Assembly: GCA_944326695.1 (NCBI GenBank)
Contig: CALVEZ010000011.1
Location: forward strand, 23,302 to 87,301
Reading direction: 5' to 3'
Length of the DNA stretch: 64,000 nt
Origin: Candidatus Bilophila faecipullorum
GTDB taxonomy: Bacteria > Desulfobacterota > Desulfovibrionia > Desulfovibrionales > Desulfovibrionaceae
How positions within the stretch are numbered: the first letter of the stretch is position 1; the number at the start of each line of letters is the position of its first letter. A program made the position numbers and the translations under genes. The notes under the pieces were generated by a model. The model saw nothing but the letters and a program-made list of their open reading frames with translations. It had not been told where the DNA came from and did not search any database. Of this stretch, positions 26,412-34,613 are shown piece after piece.

Positions 26412-27671
26412 ATGAATCCGTTCATGCTGGTAAAAGGCGAATGGCGACGCTCCCTCCGGGGCGTGCTGGCCGTGGCGCTGGTGCTGGGTCTGGCTCTCAG
26501 CCTCGGGGTGGGGGTCGGCATGACCGAACGGGCCGTCCGGCAGGGCGCGGCGCGGGCCGGGGACGCCTTCGATCTGCTGGTCGGGGCGCAGGGCAGCAGC
26601 GTGGACCTGATGCTCGGCGCGGTCTATCTGCGCCCGCAGCCGCTGGCCTTGGTGCCGGGCTCCCTCGTTTCCGACATCCTGAAGCAAAAAGGCGTGGCGT
26701 GGGCCGCGCCGCTGGCCTTCGGGGATCGCTGGGAAAACGCCCCTCTGGTCGGGACCACCGAAAGCATGGTCACGCTCGGCGGCGCCCGCGCGCTGACGGA
26801 GGGCGTCCCCTTTGCCGCGCGCGACGAAGCCGTGGTGGGCGCGGGCGTGCCCCTGCGTCTCGGGGAAAGCCTGACGCCGCTGCACGGTCAGGTGGGCTCG
26901 GACCGCCATGAACACAGCCGCTACCGCGTCGTGGGCAGGTTGCCGCACACGGGCACGCCGTGGGACAAGGCCATTCTTGTACCCATCGAATCCCTGTGGG
27001 CGGCTCACGGCGCGCTCCCCGGCGCAACGGCGGAACACGGGGAGGAAAGCCATGCGCCCGCCGCAGCCCGGTCCCTCGGGGACGTCTTCCGCGATGCCGC
27101 GTCCGGCAGTCTGCCCGGCGTCTCCGCCGTGGTGGTCAAGCCGGACAGCGTAGCGGACGCCTACCGTCTGCGTGCCTTCTGGCAGACCGCGTCCGTCAGC
27201 GCCGCCGACGGCAAAGCCGTCAACACGCAGGGCGTTTTCACGGGCGAGGTGCTGACCGGGCTTTTCGCCACGCTGGGGGACATGCGCGACATCATGAGCG
27301 TCATGGCCTACGCAGCGCAGGCCGTCGCCCTCTGCGCGGTCGTGCTGGTGGCTCTCATGGCCGTGTCCGCGCGCAGGCCTCTGCTCGCCACCCTGCGGGC
27401 CCTCGGCGCGCCGCGCCTCTATCTGGTCTGCGCCGTCTGGAGCATGGTGACCTTGAGCATCGCGCTGGGCACGGCAGCGGGACTGCTGCTCGGCTCAGGG
27501 CTGGCCGAGGGACTCTCTATCCTGCTGTTCCGGCAAACGGGCATCGTCTTTTCCGTCAGCCTTTCCCTTGCCGAAGTCTCCTTCGCCGCGGCCTCGCTGC
27601 TGATCGGCTCGGCCTGTGCGGTCATCCCAGCCTGCATGATCTACCGGAAAACGGGGTCTCGCATCTTGTAA
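26412..27671 (+). CDS. FtsX-like ABC transporter permease
   Basis: This 419-residue inner-membrane protein has the MacB/FtsX layout. TM1 is at about residues 17-37, then a large periplasmic domain to about 285, then three membrane helices at the C-terminus (AYAAQAVALCAVVLVALMAV, MVTLSIALGTAAGLLLGSGL and SFAAASLLIGSACAVIPA). The LLATLRALGAPRLYL cytoplasmic loop is the coupling segment typical of the family. AAGGAA precedes the ATG. With the upstream ATPase it forms a type VII-like (MacB-fold) ABC system; the substrate is unknown. Confidence 0.85.
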   Translation: MNPFMLVKGEWRRSLRGVLAVALVLGLALSLGVGVGMTERAVRQGAARAGDAFDLLVGAQGSSVDLMLGAVYLRPQPLALVPGSLVSDILKQKGVAWAAPLAFGDRWENAPLVGTTESMVTLGGARALTEGVPFAARDEAVVGAGVPLRLGESLTPLHGQVGSDRHEHSRYRVVGRLPHTGTPWDKAILVPIESLWAAHGALPGATAEHGEESHAPAAARSLGDVFRDAASGSLPGVSAVVVKPDSVADAYRLRAFWQTASVSAADGKAVNTQGVFTGEVLTGLFATLGDMRDIMSVMAYAAQAVALCAVVLVALMAVSARRPLLATLRALGAPRLYLVCAVWSMVTLSIALGTAAGLLLGSGLAEGLSILLFRQTGIVFSVSLSLAEVSFAAASLLIGSACAVIPACMIYRKTGSRIL

Positions 27672-28373
27672 AGGATATTTGCTCATAACTTTCCCGCTAC
27701 TACTGACGTATCCTTGATGATAGCGCGTATTCCGCAGAATGCTTGCCCGGATTCCGATCCCTTGCGGATGTGCTTGAGCGGCATCGCATCCTGCTCTGCA
27801 ACGATGAAATATACGTAACAAGGCCAGACAATTTCTTTTTCCCAAAATGCATCTCTTTTATATGATTATGAGGCAAAAAGCGGATTCTACAGAATAGCTT
27901 TTTTTGAAAATACTTTTCCCCTTCACGGCAAAGCAAAGAGAGCCTGTCCTTCCCCCATTCCCTCCGGTCCCTCGCCCGCGCCATGCTAGCCACCTCATCC
28001 ATCGGAAAAAGCGTTTCTTTTCTCCGATGCCCCGTGCCAAGCCGCTTTTTCCGGCGATTTTCCGGGCCACGAGGCCCGGAGCCGGACGAAGCCATCCCTT
28101 CCCGGCACGTCCCACCGCACGCCATGAGGCCCGGCTCCTCGGTATTTTTTGAAAAAAAAACGAGGAATTATCATGCGTTGAATCGCAAAAAAAATTCCTT
28201 CGGCGGAAAATTCCTGCTATGCAGGGAGCCATCGTCAGGGGCGTTTCCGATTCCTCTGGAAAGGGCATGTCGGCGCGTCCGGCCTCCTTTCCGCCGCCCC
28301 TCTCTCCCTTGCTTGAGGAAAAGCCTGCCGGTCAGCCGGTTTTTTTGAACCTGTAAAGCGTCTCGGCGCGAGG
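27672..28373. other. 702-bp AT-enriched intergenic region
   Basis: This stretch has clearly lower GC than its neighbours, with A- and T-runs (27830-27920 and 28145-28200) and no frame with a ribosome site or recognisable product. Short stems occur (GGCCACGAGGCCC near 28060, CCGGTCAGCCGG before TTTTTTT at 28329-28350). The latter may terminate transcripts entering from upstream. Its composition may mark an old insertion or a long regulatory region. Confidence 0.4.
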
Positions 28374-29495
28374 GTGGATGTTCCAATGAACCAACAGGGA
28401 AACGCGTTGCTTCCGGTCGCGCTGATTCCGGCCTACAAGCCGGAACCCTGCCTGATACAGATCATACGGCAATTGCTGGCCTCCGGGTCTTTCGCGGGGG
28501 TTGTGGTGGTGGACGACGGAAGCGGCAAGGCCTTCCAGCCGCTTTTCCGCAAGGCCGAGGAAAACGGGGCCGTGCTCCTGCGCCACTGTACCAATCTTGG
28601 AAAAGGCATGGCCCTGCGCACGGGCCTGAACCATATTGCGGACGCGTGGCCCGGCAGCGTGGGCGTGGTCACGCTCGACGCGGACGGCCAGCATCTGGCG
28701 GCTGACGTGGTGGAGGCCGCGCGCCTTTTGCGGCTGCACCCGCGTGCGCTCGTCATGGGCTGCCGCACCTTCGGCGGGGAGGGCGTGCCCCTGCGCAGCC
28801 GCGTGGGGAACGTGTTCACGCGCTTTGTGACGCGCTTCCTCGGGGGCGTACGGGTGAGCGACACGCAGACGGGCCTGCGCGGGATTCCCATGTCCTTCAT
28901 CCCGGCCCTGCTGCGCCTGCGCACCACGGGCTACGACTTCGAGCTGGACATGCTCATGCGCAGCAAACAGCACGGGATGCGCATCGTCGAGTTCCCCATC
29001 GAAACCGTCTACACGCCCGGCAACAGCACCTCGCACTTTCACCCCTTGCTGGATTCCGCCAAAATCTACTGGGTCTTCCTGCGCTTCAACCTCTCCTCCC
29101 TCGCCGCCGCGCTCATGGACTACGCCGTCTTCACCTTCTGCTTCATGGGCGGGTTCGGCATCGAAGGCGCGATGGCCGGAGGCCGCCTCATTTCCGGGGC
29201 CTTCAACTTCATCGTCAACCGCCATTTCGTCTTCCGGGCCGATGGCCACGCCCTGCGCCCCATGGCCCTCTACGCGCTGACGGTGGTACTCTTCGCGGCC
29301 ATTGCCTGCTGGGGCATCGACGTCCTGCATGAGAAGGCCGGGCTCTCGGTACTCATGGCCAAGGTGGTGATGGAAAGCGTGCTCTACGCCTTCAGTTTCG
29401 TGGTCCAGCGCGATTTCATCTTCGCCCCGCCGAGCGAACCGGAACCCTTCCCGCTTCAGGAAGCGCCCGTCCTGTCGGAAAACAGGACCCGCTGA
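28374..29495 (+). CDS. Glycosyltransferase family 2 fused to a GtrA-like membrane domain
   Basis: This 373-residue protein has two parts. Residues 14-215 form a GT2 (polyprenyl-phosphate mannose/glucose synthase-like) domain with ALIPAYKPE, VVVDDGSG, the DADGQH metal motif and SDTQTGLRGIP. Residues 235-355 form a GtrA-type domain of four membrane helices, including ISGAFNFIVNRHFVF. Such fusions transfer a sugar to a lipid carrier and help flip it for cell-surface glycosylation. The in-frame ATG at 28386 is an alternative start. A strong terminator follows. Confidence 0.85.
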   Translation: MDVPMNQQGNALLPVALIPAYKPEPCLIQIIRQLLASGSFAGVVVVDDGSGKAFQPLFRKAEENGAVLLRHCTNLGKGMALRTGLNHIADAWPGSVGVVTLDADGQHLAADVVEAARLLRLHPRALVMGCRTFGGEGVPLRSRVGNVFTRFVTRFLGGVRVSDTQTGLRGIPMSFIPALLRLRTTGYDFELDMLMRSKQHGMRIVEFPIETVYTPGNSTSHFHPLLDSAKIYWVFLRFNLSSLAAALMDYAVFTFCFMGGFGIEGAMAGGRLISGAFNFIVNRHFVFRADGHALRPMALYALTVVLFAAIACWGIDVLHEKAGLSVLMAKVVMESVLYAFSFVVQRDFIFAPPSEPEPFPLQEAPVLSENRTR

Positions 29496-29550
29496 CGCCT
29501 TTTTAAGGCCGCGGGAGGGACTTGCCCTCCTTTCGGCCCGGCTTCCGAAC

Positions 29551-29574
29551 AGCCCGCTTTTGCGGGCTTTTTTC
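29551..29574 (+). terminator. Intrinsic terminator of the GT2-GtrA gene
   Basis: AGCCCGC-TTTT-GCGGGCT followed by six Ts, about 56 nt after the stop. Another stem (GGCCG/CGGCC) precedes it. Confidence 0.85.
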
Positions 29575-29655
29575 TTGACGTCAACGGCGGGATAGGTCAC
29601 AGAAACATCATTGTCGCCTCAAGTCATCCGCTTTTCCCTCATCCCGGGACGCCTC

Positions 29656-30790
29656 ATGAAACGCTTTCGCCTTTCCCTGATTCTGATCCTTGCCCTCGTG
29701 ACGGGATGCTGCGCCGCGGCCTCGGCCGCTCAAGCGGCCCCCCTGAAAAAATGGCGCGCCGTCTACGTGGAAGGCGGCGGCTATACGGACTACCAGCAAA
29801 TCCTCGCCGCCACCGCGCAGGGGCTGGCGAAGCTCGGCCTCATCGAACACGGCGACGTGCCCATCCCCACCGACGCGGACGACACCCGCCCCATGTGGGA
29901 CTGGCTGGCCGAACACGCGGGAGGCGAACGCATCGAATTCCTCAAGGACGGCTACTATTCGGCGGGCTGGGACGAAAAACGCCGCGCCGAAAACAAAAAG
30001 GCTCTGCTGCGGCGCATCCGCGAGCGGGGCGACGTGGACATGATTTTCGCCTACGGCACGTGGGCCGGTCTGGACATGGCCACGGACGAACATAGCGTGC
30101 CTGTCTTTTCCATGTCCGTGACCGACGCCGTGCAGGCGGGCATCGTCAAGTCAGTCGAGGACTCGGGGCTCGATCACGTCCACGCCCAGTTGGAGCCCGC
30201 CCGCTACAAGCGGCAGATCACGGTTTTCCACGACATCTTCAAATTCAAAAAACTCGGCGTACCCTACGAGGATACGCCGGAAGGCCGCTCGGACGTAGCC
30301 CTCGCCTCCATCGAGGAGGCCGCGCAGGAACTCGGCATCGAACTCGTGCGCTGCACCACCACCCTCAACGTGCAGGCGGACCAGAGCTTCGCCAACCTGC
30401 GCCAGTGCCTCGCCACGCTCGCCCGGACCTCGGACGCGATCTACATCACCACCAACTCCGGCGTGCAAGAACAGGATGAAGGAACTGCTTCAGCCGATCA
30501 TCGAGGCGGGCGTCCCTTCCTTCTCCCAGAGCGGCATCGAGGAAACCAAACTCGGGGTGCTCATGAGTCTCGCCCAGAGCAGCTTCGGCAGCGAAGGCAC
30601 CTTCGGGGCCGAATCCGTGGCCAAGGTCATGGCCGGGGCCCGGCCACGGGATGTGGGGCAGGTCTTTGAAAGCCCGCTCGGGCTCGCTATCAACCTGAAA
30701 ATGGCCATGCTCATCGGCTGGAATCCCCCCTTCGAGATACTCGCCGCCGTAGACGCCATCTATCAAGACATCAAAAATGCTGGCGAATGA
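29656..30790 (+). pseudogene. ABC substrate-binding lipoprotein, frameshifted
   Basis: The product resembles the ABC_sub_bind family of periplasmic receptors. It starts MKRFRLSLILILALVTGC, where VTGC is a lipobox. The body holds KWRAVYVEGGGYTDYQQ, DMIFAYGTWAGLDMATD and AIYITTNSGV. At about 30464-30466 the frame is lost: the natural continuation (MKELLQPIIEAGVPSFSQSG and onward to LAAVDAIYQDIKNAGE) is in another frame from 30476 to 30790. Omitting one base, the C of GTGCAAG, joins the two parts into one protein of about 377 residues. This could be a true mutation, a programmed shift or a sequence error. GGGA is 9 nt before the ATG at 29656. The gene overlaps the sensor-MFS gene. Confidence 0.75.
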
Positions 30791-33077
30791 CATGGACAAC
30801 CGGGTCTCCCGCCGTTCCCTTCTCGCCGCCGGGCTCGCGGCTCTGCTGGCCGCGCAGGTGCTCTACGGCATCCTCGCCCTTTCCGCCCTCTACAAGACAT
30901 ACCGCGAGTCCCTCCTTTCCGTGCAGGCCCTTTCGTGCGAAAAGATGGGGCAGGACCTCTCACGTCTGGCACGTTTCGGCAAGGAGCCGGACCGCCTCGA
31001 ACATCTCGGGGAACGCGTCGCCGCCTTCTGCCGGACCACGGGGACCGGACGGCTGCTGGTGCAGAACGCCGAGGGCAAGGCCGTGGCCGCGTGGAATGTG
31101 CCCGGCGACGGGCCGCACGTCCCGGCCCGGCGGAAAGGCGTGCGCCATCAGGTGGAGGAATTTTCGCAGGACGGGATCATCTGGCTGTACCACCCCATCC
31201 GGGATCGACTGGACAAGGAAGTGGGCGGCGTGCTCCTCGGCGTGGACGAGGCTCAGCTTTCCTCCGGCCTGCGGCGCGCGGCCACGCCGCACCTCTTCGC
31301 CTTCCTCGGCTGGACGGCGGCGGCCTGCGGCCTGCTGGCGCTGCTGGTCATGCTCAACGGGAAGCCACCCTTTCCCCGGCTGGGCCGCGCGTGGTGCCTT
31401 GTCATCCCGCTCCTCGTCAGCCAGCTCGCCTTCCTTTTCCTGCTGCGCGGGCCCTTCGTCACTTTTCAGGAAACCGTGATCGAACGCACGGCCACGCAAC
31501 TTGCGCGACACGTCCGGCAGGATATGGAACACGTCGCCGCCCTCGGCCTGCGGCTGGAACAGGTGCCCTCCATCCGGCCTTACCTTGAAGGGCTGCAAAA
31601 GGGCTTGCCGTGGGTGCGCGGCCTTTCCATCCGCACGGGGGACGGCCCCCTTTTTGAGGTGGGCGAGGCCGGGACAGGGCCCGGTATGGCCTTGCCCATC
31701 CGCGACGCGCGCGGCAAGGATGTTGCCTCCGTCGTCGTGGCCCTGCCCCAAAACGCGGCCACGACCGGTTTTTCCACGCTGTTCTACGACACCCTGACCA
31801 TTACGGTCATCGCCATGCTGTTCATGCTGGAGCTGCTCGCGCTGTCCGGACCGGGGGAGGCCGCCTCTTCCGCCCCGGCCCGCTCGGGCAGGCTCATGCG
31901 GCCCGTGATCTTTCTGTGCATGTTCGCCATCGATCTGCCCGCCTCGTTCATCCCCCTGCGCATGTCGGAAATCAACCCGGAACTTTTCGGCCTGCCGCGC
32001 GACGTGGTCATGGGCCTGCCGCTTTCCTTTGAAATGCTGGCCGTGGGCTTGGCGATCCTCCTTGGCGGCTTCTGGAGCCAGAAACGGGGCTGGCGGCCCC
32101 TCTTCCTCTGGGGGGCGGGGCTGGTCGCCGCGGGCAACGCCGCCAGCGGCCTTGCCACGGAACCGCTGGCCTATATCCTCGCCCGGGGCGGGGCGGGCTT
32201 CGGCTACGGCCTCATCAACCTCGCCGGGCAGGTCTTCATCGTGGCCCACTCCACGCGCGAGAACCGGGCGCAAAATCTGGCCTTCATGGTGGCGGGGCTC
32301 TACGCCGGCTTTTTGTGCGGAAGCGCCTTCGGCGGGCTTATCGCGGACCGGCTCGACTACGCCTCGGCCTTCCTCGTTTCCGCAGGGCTCATGGCCTGCA
32401 TCGGACTCGGCCTGCGCCTCGTCCTGCCGCGCGAGCCGTGGAAACCGGAAAGCGGCGGCGCGGCGCGCCTCCCCCTGCGGGAACTGGCCCGCTTCCTCGG
32501 CGACCGATCCATGCTCGGCCTCCTGCTGTGCAACATCTTCCCCTGCGCCTTCGTCACGGTCTGCCTCTTCCAGTTTTTCATCCCGGTTTCCCTGAACGCG
32601 GAAGGGGTCAGTCCGGCGGGCATCGGGCGGGTCTTCATGGCCTTCTGCCTGCTCATCATCGTCTTCGGCCCCATGCTGGGGCGGGCCGTGGACCGCAGCG
32701 GGCGCAAGCTTCTCTGGCTTGCCGGGGCGGGCTTTCTCGGCGTGGGAGGCATCCTCGCCCTGCTCGCCTTTGACGGGCTGGCCGCCGCCTTCCTTTCCGT
32801 GGGCCTGCTCGCGCTGTGCAACGCCGTGGCCTCGAGCGCGCAGGGGGCCTATGCGCTGGAACTGCCCGCTACCGGACGTTTCGGGGCCTCGCGCAGCATG
32901 GGGGTCTACAACGTGACGGAGCGCCTCGGCCAGATGCTCGGCCCGGTCACGCTCGGACAGGTCATCGCCCTCTGGGGAGCCGCCTCCGGCCTTGTGGGCA
33001 TGGCCGTCGTCTTCGCCGTACTGACGCTGCTTTTCCTGCTCTCGGGGCTTGGGGCACGGAAGGGGACCACCGCATGA
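30777..33077 (+). CDS. MFS transporter with an N-terminal extracytoplasmic sensor region
   Basis: This 766-residue membrane protein is unusual. Residues 14-36 are a membrane helix, followed by a soluble outer domain to about 170 with a phosphatase- or kinase-sensor look (LLVQNAEGKAVAAWNV, GVLLGVDEAQL). Two more helices follow, then a second outer domain (about 228-342, SIRTGDGPLFEVGE). From about 370 onward is an MFS fold of about twelve helices, with LGGFWSQKRGWRPLFLWGAG and GRAVDRSGRKLLWLAG as the two conserved loop motifs. It overlaps the preceding binding-protein gene by 14 bp and the next gene by 4 bp (ATGA), so the three are translationally linked. An ATG at 30792 is an alternative start. 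Confidence 0.8.
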   Translation: MLANDMDNRVSRRSLLAAGLAALLAAQVLYGILALSALYKTYRESLLSVQALSCEKMGQDLSRLARFGKEPDRLEHLGERVAAFCRTTGTGRLLVQNAEGKAVAAWNVPGDGPHVPARRKGVRHQVEEFSQDGIIWLYHPIRDRLDKEVGGVLLGVDEAQLSSGLRRAATPHLFAFLGWTAAACGLLALLVMLNGKPPFPRLGRAWCLVIPLLVSQLAFLFLLRGPFVTFQETVIERTATQLARHVRQDMEHVAALGLRLEQVPSIRPYLEGLQKGLPWVRGLSIRTGDGPLFEVGEAGTGPGMALPIRDARGKDVASVVVALPQNAATTGFSTLFYDTLTITVIAMLFMLELLALSGPGEAASSAPARSGRLMRPVIFLCMFAIDLPASFIPLRMSEINPELFGLPRDVVMGLPLSFEMLAVGLAILLGGFWSQKRGWRPLFLWGAGLVAAGNAASGLATEPLAYILARGGAGFGYGLINLAGQVFIVAHSTRENRAQNLAFMVAGLYAGFLCGSAFGGLIADRLDYASAFLVSAGLMACIGLGLRLVLPREPWKPESGGAARLPLRELARFLGDRSMLGLLLCNIFPCAFVTVCLFQFFIPVSLNAEGVSPAGIGRVFMAFCLLIIVFGPMLGRAVDRSGRKLLWLAGAGFLGVGGILALLAFDGLAAAFLSVGLLALCNAVASSAQGAYALELPATGRFGASRSMGVYNVTERLGQMLGPVTLGQVIALWGAASGLVGMAVVFAVLTLLFLLSGLGARKGTTA

Positions 33078-34549
33078 ACGAAGCCCTGCTGAAGCCGCTT
33101 TTTGAGGCGGTGCGGGAAGCCTTTCCCGCCCTTCCGGGCTGCCTTGCGGCGTGGGAGGGCCTTACCCTGGGCGAGGCGGCGGCCTTCGACGCCCCGGGCA
33201 CGGCCTCGCCAGCCGCGATCCGGTGCATGGGACGTCTTGCCGCGCGTTCTCTTGGTGAGGCCACGGGCCGGGCGCTTGAGCGGCGGCTCGCCCGCACCCC
33301 CGCCGTGCTCTCCGCCAACCTGCACGGCATCGACTGCCTCCCCGAAATGGTGCAGGCCGTGCATTTCTTCGGCCTGCGCGAACTGCTGCGCCCCTGCGGG
33401 CCCGAAGAGCGGCGGGTCATCCCCGTCCTGTCCTGCGGCGGCGTGGCACTGCAAAGCGAAGCCTATCCGCGCGGGCTCCTGCTCTTCCGGGGTGAGGGCG
33501 CGCCGCTGCGCCTGCCGCTTTTCCCCTCCGTCATGCAGGATACCATTGTCCTCAAGGCTCCGGCGCTGACGGAACAAGACGTGCTCGCCATGCTCCGCCG
33601 CTGGGGGCCTTCCCTGTGCGAGGCCGAGCGCCGGGCCGTCGACCGCGTGCTGCGCCACGCGCTCGCGCCGGAAACGCTGGCGCTTTCCCGTTTCGGGGAG
33701 CAGGCGACGCGCATCAACGCGCTGTTGGGCGCGGAACGATTCCCGGACATCCCCCGGGTGGATGTGGTCTATCTGGAACTTGAGGAAGCGGCGAAGGAAC
33801 TGCTGATCGACGATCTGCAAAGGCCCGCATCGGTCCCCTACCGGATGCTTTTCCATCCGGCCCTGCGGCGGTGGATCATCGAGCGGCTGGCGAACGTGCG
33901 CGGCTGCTGGAGCGCGGCGGCGGCGGCAGCGGGCGAGCCCCTGCCCCGCACGGGCGGCAACGGCACGATCTTCTTTTGGGACACGGACGAACGGGGACGC
34001 CGCCATCCCCTGCGCCTTGTCCGCGACGGGTCCCTGTTGCTGCTGGAAAGGCCGGGCCGCGCCTTTCCGTTCACGCCCGAGGGGCTTACGGACGCCTTGC
34101 GCGGGGGGAGCCTCTACCCGGGGCTTTTCGCCGCCTACGCCACCCTGACGCTGGAGCACGGCCTGCACTGTTACGGCGGGCTCTACCTCGCCCATTACCT
34201 GCCCCGGATGATCCGGGCCGTGTCCGAAGCGTTCGAGGCGGCGGGCGAGGCCCTGCCCCACTGGGCGGCCTTTTCCCCGCTGGCGGCCTTCCCCCTCACC
34301 GTGCACGCTCGGACCCCGGACGGGCTGATCCCGGCGGGGCTGCTGGAACTGCTGCGGGGAGGCGGCCTGAACCGCGAGGCCCTCGTCACGCTGGCGCGCA
34401 CGCCCTTTGCGGATTTCCTGCCCGCCACTCTCTGGGCCTGCCGCCGCTATTGCGCCCCGCACCCCCGCGTGGAAGCCCTCCCTCTCCCCCCCGGCCTCGG
34501 CTGGAAGGGGATCACCCTTGCGGAAGGTTTCACGCCGCCGCAGGCGTGA
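33074..34549 (+). CDS. Uncharacterised protein cotranslated with the sensor-MFS gene
   Basis: This 491-residue protein has no signal peptide or membrane segment and no family was recognised. Visible features are VLSANLHGIDCLPEMVQAVHFFGLRELL, a segment VDVVYLELEEAAKELL, and TIFFWDTDERGRRHPLRL near the middle; it is rich in Leu, Ala and Arg. AAGGGG precedes the ATG, which overlaps the MFS stop as ATGA. The tight coupling suggests a cytoplasmic partner of the membrane protein. It runs convergent with the phosphatase gene downstream. Confidence 0.7.
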   Translation: MNEALLKPLFEAVREAFPALPGCLAAWEGLTLGEAAAFDAPGTASPAAIRCMGRLAARSLGEATGRALERRLARTPAVLSANLHGIDCLPEMVQAVHFFGLRELLRPCGPEERRVIPVLSCGGVALQSEAYPRGLLLFRGEGAPLRLPLFPSVMQDTIVLKAPALTEQDVLAMLRRWGPSLCEAERRAVDRVLRHALAPETLALSRFGEQATRINALLGAERFPDIPRVDVVYLELEEAAKELLIDDLQRPASVPYRMLFHPALRRWIIERLANVRGCWSAAAAAAGEPLPRTGGNGTIFFWDTDERGRRHPLRLVRDGSLLLLERPGRAFPFTPEGLTDALRGGSLYPGLFAAYATLTLEHGLHCYGGLYLAHYLPRMIRAVSEAFEAAGEALPHWAAFSPLAAFPLTVHARTPDGLIPAGLLELLRGGGLNREALVTLARTPFADFLPATLWACRRYCAPHPRVEALPLPPGLGWKGITLAEGFTPPQA

Positions 34550-34613
34550 AGACTCAGGCTTTACACGACATCCTGCCACCGCCGAACCACGGCGTGGCCT
34601 GACTTCGACAGCT

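Noticed and set aside
30476..30790. Separate 104-residue gene after the binding protein
   Set aside because: It continues the C-terminal half of the binding protein in a shifted frame and has no ribosome site.
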